20,140 nt of DNA, from positions 1-20,140 of the forward strand of contig CYKH01001343.1 of NCBI GenBank assembly GCA_001460835.1, read 5' to 3'. The stretch is from Bodo saltans (taxonomy: Eukaryota; Euglenozoa; Kinetoplastea; Eubodonida; Bodonidae). Under the pieces are notes generated by a model, which saw only the letters and a list, made by a program, of their open reading frames with translations, ran no database searches and was not told the DNA's origin. Below, piece after piece: positions 1 to 7,398 of the stretch (positions are counted from its first letter, which is position 1; every line of letters begins with the position of its first letter). The position numbers and the translations under genes are program-made.

Positions 1-350
1 TAGTTCAATGAGTATTTTGGCCATGACGTTTACGAGCGACGCAAGAGTGTTTGTGTTGTTGCCGCTGAGCCGGATCCGAGGTTTGAGTTCGCCCTTGAAA
101 ATGTTGAAGCCGAACTTGCGTCGCTTGGTGTCAGAAGTAAGATTCTTCGCAAGCCTGTTTGGGTTGACAACAGCATGCTGACATTGAATTTTTTACCTGT
201 CAGCTCCCAAAACCAAGCTCAGTCACCAATCACTGAGTCATCCACATCGACGACGATCACGCTGCAAGGACTGCAACTGTCCAACAATGACAGCGTCCAT
301 GGTAGTCGCGGATGGCAGGACTACTTCGAACTAGAAGCACCTCTCCTCGT
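1..350 (+). pseudogene. Decayed FkbM-type methyltransferase copy (relic A), 5' part outside the window
   Basis: Reading from base 4 gives a stretch that aligns with the middle of the intact paralogues downstream: FNEYFG, then a CVVAAEPDP block (paralogue CAIGAEPDR), an ELASLGV block and KPVWVDNSMLTLN (paralogue NPVWVNNDVLTF). In-frame codon 1-3 is TAG exactly where the paralogues have Lys, so one AAG-to-TAG change would explain it. The frame runs to a stop at 367-369, but recognisable similarity ends near 285 at TLQGLQLS (paralogue LRGFRLS). The segment that should carry the KLDIEGAEH motif is absent. A weak echo of the later DGTICRTDF segment can be read in another frame near 300-345. The short form, without the SIYDPNNTHD insert, places it with the gene at 2886-4019. 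I read it as a dead family member; the 5' half cannot be seen. Confidence 0.75.
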
Positions 351-838
351 GTTCCACAATAGTTTGTAGAAAGAACTCCCGTGATAAACATCGCAGCTAA
401 TAAAACGGCAACTCCAAGTACGACGCGCACGACTAAAACTTTGGAACAAACGAAAGGTGGATATGTTGAAGCAGCTTCTTTTGAATTCGAAGTGGTGCAA
501 GAACATTGTGGGGACAACAACGAAGATCCTGTGAGGAGACAGTAAAACCCACAGAAGCGACGAAAAACACTGAATGACAAAGAATTTTGATTTTTAAAGT
601 CTTTTCGCTTTGAAGAAAAACTTCTTTGTGAAAACACACAGGGCATTCTTATCCACGTCTTGGTTTTGGTGTTCATTGGGTTGTGGCTGACTGTTGGTTA
701 ACATCATGAATGCAGAGCTTTGAGTTTTATGTCGTGTTTCTTCCAAACGGTACGAAGAGCTACTTCACCGTTCCCCCCAAAGTGAGGAGAGCTTGATTTT
801 AGTGAGTTTTGTGTATGCCTCGTTGCTTTTATCTGTTT
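351..838. other. Spacer between the two methyltransferase relics
   Basis: No gene could be supported here. Another frame is open without an ATG from about 369 to 545, Thr-rich then acidic. It could be eroded stem-region sequence of the same family, but I found no alignment to support that. Antisense open frames in this stretch are K/S-rich shadows. No RNA gene was recognised. Confidence 0.5.
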
Positions 839-876
839 TGATGTAAGCAAACAAATTCATTTGTTTGCTTACATCA
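839..876. repeat. Almost perfect 38-bp palindrome
   Basis: Bases 839-856 (TGATGTAAGCAAACAAAT) are the exact reverse complement of 859-876, with only TC (857-858) between them. In RNA this would form an 18-bp stem, although a 2-base loop would force opening of the last pair or two. It lies between the two decayed methyltransferase copies. The arms are not T-tailed like a bacterial terminator, and nothing similar precedes the intact paralogues. Confidence 0.95.
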
Positions 877-961
877 GAGAAACTGAGAAAGCGGTTGATT
901 GAAAAATCTTTGAAGGACAAAAAAGAAGAGGCGTGAAACGTTGGCTACGAATTTTTTTTTG

Positions 962-1740
962 GTGACTGTGTTGCCGAGGGTAGTAAATATTTTGCTCCCA
1001 TTTTTCCTTTTCGTCATTTTCTGGGTGCGCGCGTGCGAGTGAAGATGGTTACTAAAAAAGAAGAGGTTGAGCCCGTTTCGCACGTAGTTTCCCGAGGAGA
1101 ACGTCGTCGCTACAACTGAAGTCTCATCCGTTCCGCGTGGGCCCACAGCTAATTCTTACAACACGTTTCCAGAGTTTGGTATGCTCTTTTCATTGTCAGA
1201 AGAAGACAAATGCAAGCACGTGTACCTCGATCTTCGTGCAAAAAGCGGAGAAAACCTCCGTACGCTTTTCTTTGGTGCTGCACGTCAACAAGCTTCATTG
1301 CTATCCACAAAATTTGATGAAAACTTCGGAAGCAACTTTACCGCCGGAAAACGGTTACAGTTCGCACCGAACAACAACCAACACATTGACCACTTGACGG
1401 ACGAAACGAAAAACAAACACAATCTAACGACGACCCCACGCATCACTTCCGATTGTCAACGGCACTTTGAAAAATTCCAGAGTCTTCGACTGTGCTTGCA
1501 AAGTTCAACTTGAGTGGGGAGGAGCATCGAATTTTCTCCGACATGTTCCTTGACAAAGCAATTTGTGCTGTCGACTTGTTTGTCATTGAATTTCGAAAGT
1601 TTGGAAATCAACATTCTGAAAAAGTCGCCGCGACTAGAAACAAAGTTGATGGATTGGAGACACTTCTGCGAGAGTCAAAATGGTGCAATAAGGTGAATTC
1701 GTTTCTTCTGGTGGACAACAAGGTGGACCAACAAATATAG
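962..1740 (+). pseudogene. Decayed FkbM-type methyltransferase copy (relic B)
   Basis: The clear core begins with NTFPEFGMLFSL and CKHVYLDLRAKSGENLRTLF in the frame of 1181. It matches the paralogue block NRFPEF...VYLDLGTNQG, but the SAM-binding glycine of DLG is Arg here. FDENFGSN follows, and then the block that should hold CAIGAEP through VWVNND is scrambled and shortened. From 1492 a different frame resumes with AKFNLSGEEHRIFSDMFLDKAIC, equivalent to the KLDIEGAEHRVI motif, and ends at a TAG at 1738-1740. Upstream, 962-1039 encodes a hydrophobic run resembling a signal anchor, cut off from the core by stops at 1040-1042 and 1085-1087. A T9 run at 952-960 may mark a frame slip. GEEH and the short form group it with the gene at 2886. 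Confidence 0.8.
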
Positions 1741-1865
1741 TTTTCTTTCTTTTTTTTTGTCGGACTTCTACACTGCCTTTTTTCGCCTGCCTAAACGTCT
1801 ATCGCTGCTGCAATGATACATTGGCGGAAAGGGGAAGCGATGCATTGTTTACGAGTTCGAGAGTT

Positions 1866-2165
1866 GTTGTTCGTTTCAAAGGGTCTCTTTTTGTCCCCAT
1901 CGTTTCTGACTGTGCGTTTGAAGGTTTCGTCGTGTTCATCAAGTTTCTTCCAGCTGTTCTTTTTTCCACAATCGTCCTTATACTCAATTTTTCCCCCTTC
2001 TTTCTCAGGTATATTGTCTTTGTTGCTGCGTTCGTATCTGAAGTAAAAATATCGAGTGTCACCCAAACGCAGCATTTCAATCAGCCTGATTTGGCATGAG
2101 GAAAAGCGCTGACTCTATTCCCCTCTCTTATTTTTATCTTTCCTTGCTTCGCTTTTCATGATTAG
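1866..2165. repeat. Tandem spacer duplication, unit 1
   Basis: Unit 1 of a head-to-tail pair. Its right part (2010-2165) matches 2329-2484 with about six substitutions in 156 bases. The left part is more diverged and differs by T-run length. It contains a pyrimidine tract ending in CTCAG at 2004-2008, which resembles a trans-splice acceptor. Unit boundaries on the left are approximate. Confidence 0.85.
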
Positions 2166-2484
2166 TTTTGTTCGTTTAAAAAAAAGATTTTGTTTGTACC
2201 CATTGTGTGTTTCTGAGTTTGTTGGTTTTGTGTGATTTGAAGATTGCGTCGAGTTTTTTTTTTTTTTCCATTTTTTTTTTGCCACAATCGTCAATTTCTT
2301 CAATTGTTTTCCCCCTTTCTTCCTCAGGTAAATTGTCTTTGTTGCTGCGTTCGTACCTGAAGTAAAAATATCGAGTGTCACCCAAACGCAGCATTTCAAT
2401 CAGCCTGATTTGGCATGAGGATAACCGCTGACTCTATTCCCCTCTCGTATTTTTATCTTTTCTTGCTTCGCTTTTCATGATTAG
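2166..2484. repeat. Tandem spacer duplication, unit 2
   Basis: This unit begins directly where unit 1 ends. The 319-base offset holds from the CTCAG at 2323-2327 to the GATTAG at its right end. It is longer than unit 1, mainly through expanded T runs around 2257-2280. It keeps the CCCCCTTTCTTCCTCAG-like acceptor but has a stop in the frame that is open in unit 1, so conservation of a peptide is unlikely. Confidence 0.85.
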
Positions 2485-2839
2485 TCTTCCATTCATGATT
2501 AGACAATAATTAATGTGCGGGTCAAAGTAACGAGTTTGTTTGGAGTCAGCATACATCGTCAACATGCCGAAAGTTGCGTGATAATTGTGCTGTAGTGTGA
2601 GCGATGCGAGTTCGCTTGCAGCATTTTTTAAATCGGAAAGACCCTGATGGGTTTCTACCAGTGTTTTTTTTTCTGTTTTGACGCAGCAAAAACCCGAAAA
2701 TGTCAACAAAACAATAGTTGCACAGACCATTACGCTGAATCAAAGGCAACATACCGCCGCTCGCTTTTTAACTGAAATCTGTTTTGCCGTTCTTGTGTGT
2801 TGCATCTTCTTCTAAGATGCGCACTATTGCTGCATGTAT

Positions 2840-2868
2840 CTTTTTTTCTTGTGGTGGTGGTCAAACAG
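2840..2868 (+). promoter_or_regulatory. Probable trans-splice acceptor for the first intact methyltransferase
   Basis: A pyrimidine tract (about 2837-2850) is followed by a G/T stretch, and the first AG is at 2867-2868 in CAAACAG. Splicing here would leave an 17-base native leader before ATG 2886 and would remove the in-frame upstream ATG at 2817. It therefore decides the start. This rests on the known polypyrimidine-AG rule of kinetoplastids. Confidence 0.6.
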
Positions 2869-2885
2869 AAAGCCATTACAGGGAG

Positions 2886-4019
2886 ATGGAACCGTTTCGA
2901 AAGGCGCATGCGGTGCTGCTCGTCCTGCTAATTGGACTTGTTGCCTTGCTGAAAGTCGCCGTGCTCACCTCAGCCAACGATGAAGCGGTGCATCACGCTG
3001 CATCTCTCCTCGTAAAAGCAAGTCGCTCAACTCAAAGTGGCATTTCGACAAAGAAACCATCTGCTACTGGTGAGATCATGGTGCCGCCGAAAGGTCAGCA
3101 TCCGTTGCGTTCTCACGACTTGTTTTGGTCTACTGCAGCAATGCGAATCACGAAGGTCGAAGCGGATGATGAACGAAGCGCGCAACGTCTTCAAAACCCT
3201 TTTGATTCATCTTCAACTGCTGTTCTTGGCAACGCCGCCGATCGCGAATTTAACAAGGCGCCGGAGTTTCTTCTTCCGTTTGCCCTCCATGAATGCGAGC
3301 ATGTCTTTTTAGACCTAGGGACTCGCTCTGGAATCAATCTTCGCACACTTTTTTTCGATGGGCCACATTCACAGACAATGTGGGGAAGGAAGTTCGAGAA
3401 ATTTTTTGGCGCAAATTTGACGAACCGGCGCCGCACTGTCTGCGTCGTAGCGACCGAGGCCAATCCTGCCTACAAACTGTCTCTGGACACACTTGAGAAC
3501 GAGCTGACGTCACTCGGCGTCAAGATCAAGGTGATTCGAAACCCTGTTTGGGTCGACAATGACATACTGACGCTTGAAATTAACGAGAACGACAAATCGC
3601 CGCTATTGAAGGCAGGTACGAAAAAAGCTTTGAAAGTGCGAGGATTCCGATTGTCCACGTTACTCGCTCAGGTTTCTCCCAGTGGTGCTACGGTTCTCGT
3701 GAATTTCGATCTCGACGGAGAGGAGCACCGGTTGATTTCTGATCTATTCATTGAGCGGACGATATGCAAGATTGACTTTTACGCCATTCAATTCCGCCGC
3801 CATGTGGTACGAGCAGATCGAGAGACTTTGAGCGAAAAAATTGAAGGGATTCAGAAGCTCTTGATCGACTCACGTTGGTGTGATAAGCCAAATGGATTTT
3901 CATTTTTTGAATTTGAAGATATTTACGTTCATGCAAAAAAAAACAACAACAACAAACAAACAAAAAAAGCGAGCGTTGAACAGGGAAAACGACATCATTA
4001 CGATGTCCTAACTCGGTGA
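2886..4019 (+). CDS. FkbM-family methyltransferase, type II membrane protein (divergent motif)
   Basis: 377 residues from ATG 2886; an in-frame ATG at 2817 would add 23 residues but lies before the likely splice site. Residues 8-29 form a hydrophobic signal anchor, followed by a low-conservation stem to about 118. The SAM-binding segment is VFLDLGTRSG (near 140-149), then CVVATEANP, RNPVWVDNDILTL and VRGFRLSTLLAQ. The FkbM signature region reads NFDLDGEEHRLI (273-284), where the neighbouring paralogues have KLDIEGAEHRVI. The fold predicts methyl transfer from SAM to an oxygen, often on a glycan, here in the secretory lumen; the substrate is unknown. The Lys-to-Asn change may alter or weaken activity. 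The C-terminus carries an extra Lys/Asn/Gln-rich tail of about 25 residues encoded by an A/CAA-repeat. The family call is firm; activity is uncertain. Confidence 0.85.
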   Translation: MEPFRKAHAVLLVLLIGLVALLKVAVLTSANDEAVHHAASLLVKASRSTQSGISTKKPSATGEIMVPPKGQHPLRSHDLFWSTAAMRITKVEADDERSAQRLQNPFDSSSTAVLGNAADREFNKAPEFLLPFALHECEHVFLDLGTRSGINLRTLFFDGPHSQTMWGRKFEKFFGANLTNRRRTVCVVATEANPAYKLSLDTLENELTSLGVKIKVIRNPVWVDNDILTLEINENDKSPLLKAGTKKALKVRGFRLSTLLAQVSPSGATVLVNFDLDGEEHRLISDLFIERTICKIDFYAIQFRRHVVRADRETLSEKIEGIQKLLIDSRWCDKPNGFSFFEFEDIYVHAKKNNNNKQTKKASVEQGKRHHYDVLTR

Positions 4020-4980
4020 GCTTTTCTTGTTCTTTTTCTCACTGTTTTTCTTACTTTCCGTAAAAATCACAGCTTACTTTTTTGTTTTTTTTGAAAAAAA
4101 AAAGAAATTTATGTGATCTTTGTGCTGCTACTTACGACCTTTTGAACTACTGTCTCATCAGTGAATCACTTTGAGACTCGATTGCTTGGATGCTTTGTTT
4201 CCCCTTTCCCCCTTTTTTCTTATTTGTTGGATTTGAGCAAGCGCTTTATGTGTCTGAACTGAAGATTTGATTTTGTTTGCATATGCTGTTGTGAATTGCT
4301 GAGGCACTTGCCAAAAGACAAACATATTCAATTGGAGAGGACCATGCCGCGCTTCTTTATTCATTTTTTTTTTTTTTTTTACAAAAATGTGCGACGCACT
4401 CAAACTGTACTTTTTGCTTTCGTTAGCATTTTTTTTTTAAACAGATCGTGTTTACATCCTATGACAATTTTCAGACATCTTTCGTCCGTCTCACTTCGCA
4501 GCGGCGTTTTCGTAATTTAAGTGATTTCTTCCGTTTGTCATTTCGTCCAAATTTTCGTTTCTACTTTCGATTAAAATGTTTTCGTTGTCAAAAGTGACTT
4601 TTTTGTTTGTTTTTAAAACTTGCAGCTTTGCATATTTGTCATCCACACCACTATTGTGAAATGTTTGAGGGTTAAGTGGGAGGTACAAACGGTGCGAAAA
4701 AACAAGGATGATGAGATTGGCATCGTTTTTCAAAAGAGTGCCAAGTATCAGGCGCTAAAGTTCTTGTTGAGTTGTTGATTTTTTTTTAAAACTGCTTCTG
4801 ATTGCTTTCGTTAAGAAAGAGATTTCTTACTGTTGAACTTTTAACGTTTCTCAGTTTGCTGTTCTCAACGACTGCTCAAAAACACAACTCTTCGTTTATG
4901 TGTGCATTCTCGCACCTACAACACAAACGAAAGGTAACAAAAATAGCAAGTTTGTGACTTTAAGTTTTTTTTGCCGTGCA
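4020..4980. other. Spacer between methyltransferase genes
   Basis: About 960 bases with no supportable coding frame. It has adjacent T-rich and A-rich runs near 4076-4105 that could pair, a long T run at about 4364-4380, and two acceptor-like sites close to the next gene: a T run at 4779-4787 with the first AG at 4814-4815, and a second tract ending in TTTCTCAG at 4847-4854. I saw no eroded methyltransferase copy here. Confidence 0.55.
4898..4957 (+). promoter_or_regulatory. Upstream ORF in the leader of the second methyltransferase
   Basis: If trans-splicing uses the AG at 4853-4854, the first ATG of the mRNA is at 4898. It opens a 19-codon frame ending in TGA at 4955-4957, 23 bases before the main ATG at 4981 and in another frame. 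It may lower translation of the gene. Use of a later AG would remove it. Confidence 0.4.
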
Positions 4981-6012
4981 ATGGCCAAGGGGGGATACGC
5001 AATCCTATTCTTCCTCGTACTGACAATTCAATTGTCCTTTGAGCTGAGTCGAAGTAGCACGGAGGGGTCGATCCTGACGCAATTTCTTAAACTTGGACAG
5101 AAGCGCGCTGCTGATAGCCCGCCACCTTCACCACCAGGATCGAAAAGAGAAGAAGGCACAACAACAACAACAGCAATTGGACTAACGAAAACAAACTTAA
5201 TCAGCACAGGAAGCGACGAGAAGGAGGAAACGATGAGCGTGACAGCGGTGGATACTTCTGCCGATTTTTCGCCGCTGTTACAGCGCTTCAATCGCTTTCC
5301 TGAATTCAATCTTCCCTTTTCCATCACGAGGTGCAAATTCGTGTACCTTGATCTCGGAACGAATCAAGGCCGACAACTGCGGAAATTATTTCTTGGCCTC
5401 GCGCCACAGTCGATGTGGGCAAAGAAGTTCAACGAGTATTTCGGCAGTAATGTCACTGAGCGACAACGCACTGTATGCGCCATAGGTGCTGAGCCTGATC
5501 GCAATCATAAGCCACTGTTAGATTCACTGGAAGACGAGCTAACTTCTCGTGGTGTGCGAGTGAAAATTCTTCGCAATCCTGTTTGGGTGAACAACGATGT
5601 GTTAACATTTAACTCCATCTACGATCCGAATAACACGCACGACTCGAGCACTCTTAGCACGGGAGGGTTTTCCGTCTACGATCACGTTGCCAAAAAACGC
5701 ACGACGAATGTGAACCTCACCAAAGTTGAGCTTCGAGGATTTCGGCTCTCCACGTTGCTCGCTCAAATTCCATCGTCATCGACCGTCCTTGCGAAACTAG
5801 ACATTGAGGGCGCCGAGCATCGAGTCATTGCAGATATTGTGTTGGATGGGACGATTTGTCGAACTGATTTTCTTGGGATTGAATTTCATCGGCATTTGAT
5901 GAAGGCGGATCGACACCTATTGAGCATGCAGCCTGCAGAGTTGCACCGATTCCTGGCCGTGTCGCAACGGTGCAAGAAAACGATTGCCGCTCACTTTGAT
6001 GACGAGGGGTAA
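4981..6012 (+). CDS. FkbM-family methyltransferase, type II membrane protein
   Basis: 343 residues. ATG 4981 was chosen because the product then aligns end to end with the next gene: a short basic start, then a hydrophobic anchor (about 7-24) and an ELSRSST motif. The stem is Pro/Ser/Thr-rich. The catalytic domain starts near 104 with FNRFPEFNLPFSI. SAM-binding segment VYLDLGTNQG is at 121-130. CAIGAEPDR follows, then NPVWVNNDVLTF, the insert SIYDPNNTHD with a second block VYDHVAKKRT, LRGFRLSTLLAQ and the signature KLDIEGAEHRVI (272-283). The family transfers methyl groups from SAM, commonly to sugar hydroxyls. A lumenal glycan substrate is inferred from the anchor, not shown. A 229-base spacer separates it from its closest paralogue at 6242. 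Confidence 0.9.
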   Translation: MAKGGYAILFFLVLTIQLSFELSRSSTEGSILTQFLKLGQKRAADSPPPSPPGSKREEGTTTTTAIGLTKTNLISTGSDEKEETMSVTAVDTSADFSPLLQRFNRFPEFNLPFSITRCKFVYLDLGTNQGRQLRKLFLGLAPQSMWAKKFNEYFGSNVTERQRTVCAIGAEPDRNHKPLLDSLEDELTSRGVRVKILRNPVWVNNDVLTFNSIYDPNNTHDSSTLSTGGFSVYDHVAKKRTTNVNLTKVELRGFRLSTLLAQIPSSSTVLAKLDIEGAEHRVIADIVLDGTICRTDFLGIEFHRHLMKADRHLLSMQPAELHRFLAVSQRCKKTIAAHFDDEG

Positions 6013-6241
6013 GATTTGATCAGAGTGCCGAAATGAAAGTGCGAAATAATGCTTAAATATCGTCAACAATTTCCTTTTACGAAACTCTTTGCATTAGGAC
6101 TCAGAGAGCCTTGTTTTTTTTATGCTACCACACCATCTGAATCCTATTTTTCTGATGTGAGTGCGAATGGTTTCGCAGGTCTTGATACTGATTTGAAGTG
6201 TTTCACATGAGTTGTTTGTACTACAGCTTAAGGTGATCCCG

Positions 6242-7150
6242 ATGAGTCGATGGAGAACCATTGGATTTTTTATGATTTTCCTCCAGCTGATGTTGGAACT
6301 ATTTCGTCCTTCAACCCCATTGCCCCAGTTGATAAACGGATCTCTTGGATTCTATGTCGAGGACGACACGATTCATCGGCACTACCCACCTTCTATGGAA
6401 TTTCCTCTCGATCTTCAACATTTCAACCAATTTCCGGAATTTGAGATTCCCTTTAACGTCTCAGCGTGTAGGTATCTATACTTAGACCTCGGCACCAACC
6501 AAGGCCGCCAACTTAGGAAATTGTACTACGGCATCGCTAGGCGAGCCAAGTGGTCAAAGCTGTTTGCCATGTTCTTTCACCGTAGCCCTTCCTGGCGTCG
6601 GCGTCATGTGTGTGCGATTGGCGCGGAGCCTGACCCCAACCACACCCCCGCGTTGGTCGAGCTTCAAGCAGATCTAATTCGTCGCAACATCTCGGCTCAC
6701 ATTCTGCGCAACCCAATTTGGGTGAACAATGATGTTCTTACGTTCCATTCCATCTACGACCCCAACAACACGCATGACGCGAGCACGCTGAGCAGCACCA
6801 ACTACACTGTGTACGACCACGTGACGAAAAAACGAACAAGTGATGTCAACGTCACAAAAATGCAACTGCGTGGATTCCGATTAGCGACGCTGTTGTCGCA
6901 GCTTGACCCTGACGCGACTGTTCTCATGAAGCTTGACATTGAAGGCGCGGAGCATCGCGTCATTGCTGATCTTGTGCTTGGCGGTACAATATGCAGAGTG
7001 AATGTCTTTGGAGTAGAGTCTCATCCCCACTTGATGGCCGACGATGTTCACGTGTTTAGCAACCCAAAGCAATTAAATTGGTACTTGAAGGAGTACGCCG
7101 GGAGTCGTTGCAATAAGACGTGGGTGCGTACAGTGGACGACGAGCTCTAG
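6242..7150 (+). CDS. FkbM-family methyltransferase, type II membrane protein (shorter stem)
   Basis: 302 residues from ATG 6242. An upstream open extension exists but has no ATG, and MSRWRTIGFF matches the start of the previous paralogue. Residues 7-21 are the hydrophobic anchor; the stem is only about 35 residues. The domain begins at FNQFPEFEIPFNV. SAM-binding segment LDLGTNQG is at 81-88, followed by CAIGAEPDPNH, RNPIWVNNDVLTF, the SIYDPNNTHD and VYDHVTKKRT insert, LRGFRLATLLSQ and signature KLDIEGAEHRVI (230-241). All expected motifs are present, so it is probably active. Two nine-codon upstream ORFs (6167-6196 and 6207-6236) precede the start unless the acceptor lies after them. The acceptor is unclear: AG at 6177-6178 follows a fair tract, and AG at 6225-6226 a poor one. 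The acceptor substrate cannot be named. Confidence 0.9.
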   Translation: MSRWRTIGFFMIFLQLMLELFRPSTPLPQLINGSLGFYVEDDTIHRHYPPSMEFPLDLQHFNQFPEFEIPFNVSACRYLYLDLGTNQGRQLRKLYYGIARRAKWSKLFAMFFHRSPSWRRRHVCAIGAEPDPNHTPALVELQADLIRRNISAHILRNPIWVNNDVLTFHSIYDPNNTHDASTLSSTNYTVYDHVTKKRTSDVNVTKMQLRGFRLATLLSQLDPDATVLMKLDIEGAEHRVIADLVLGGTICRVNVFGVESHPHLMADDVHVFSNPKQLNWYLKEYAGSRCNKTWVRTVDDEL

Positions 7151-7333
7151 GAGAATTTCAATACGGTGCCATCGCACAGAAAAAAAAAAATACGGGCCTT
7201 TTAAGAGTGTTGTCGATAATAACCGACGATATTTTTTCTACGATTAGCAAAAAAAGATATTGCTTCCTGAGTTCGCACCATTTTTAGCCATACGTGCGGC
7301 GTTAGTGGTTTTGGCGCTTTTTTTCAGCGTATG

Positions 7334-7386
7334 TTTTTCCTTCGTCTTTGCTCGTCTCTATTTGAAAAAAAGACGTCATATTTTAG
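7334..7386 (+). promoter_or_regulatory. Probable trans-splice acceptor region for the 144-residue gene
   Basis: A pyrimidine tract (7334-7363) is followed by AGs at 7371-7372 and 7385-7386. Splicing at either removes the out-of-frame ATG at 7331 and makes ATG 7399 the first start. An alternative acceptor, TTTTTTTCAG ending at 7327, would retain that upstream ATG. Confidence 0.55.
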
Positions 7387-7398
7387 GGGCATACAAAT

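Larger units (their letters stand above)
1741..2835. other. Long non-coding spacer upstream of the first intact methyltransferase
   Basis: This stretch of about 1.1 kb is T-rich on the + strand. It holds the tandem duplication listed separately (1866-2484), a pair of 11-bp copies of TTCATGATTAG (2474-2484 and 2492-2502), and T runs near 2257-2280. No + strand coding frame is convincing. Antisense frames of 70-98 codons exist, but they oppose the direction of all neighbouring genes and are explained by A/T-rich composition. Confidence 0.6.

Noticed and set aside
369-545. 58-codon open stretch without ATG after relic A
   Set aside because: It is Thr-rich then acidic, with no start codon, no alignment to the intact paralogues and no splice signal of its own.
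839-876. Rho-independent-type terminator
   Set aside because: The stem is palindromic but has no adjacent T tract functioning as a terminator, and the organism appears eukaryotic with trans-splicing.
1791-2399. Antisense frames in both spacer units sharing MLRLGDTRYFYFRYERSNKDN-like starts
   Set aside because: The similarity follows from the DNA duplication. The downstream parts diverge by frameshifts and become Lys-rich, with no sign of protein-level constraint.
2434-2730. Antisense open frame of 98 codons with a hydrophobic start
   Set aside because: It opposes all neighbouring genes, overlaps the duplicated spacer unit, and ends in a Lys-rich stretch dictated by T-rich DNA. No family is recognisable.
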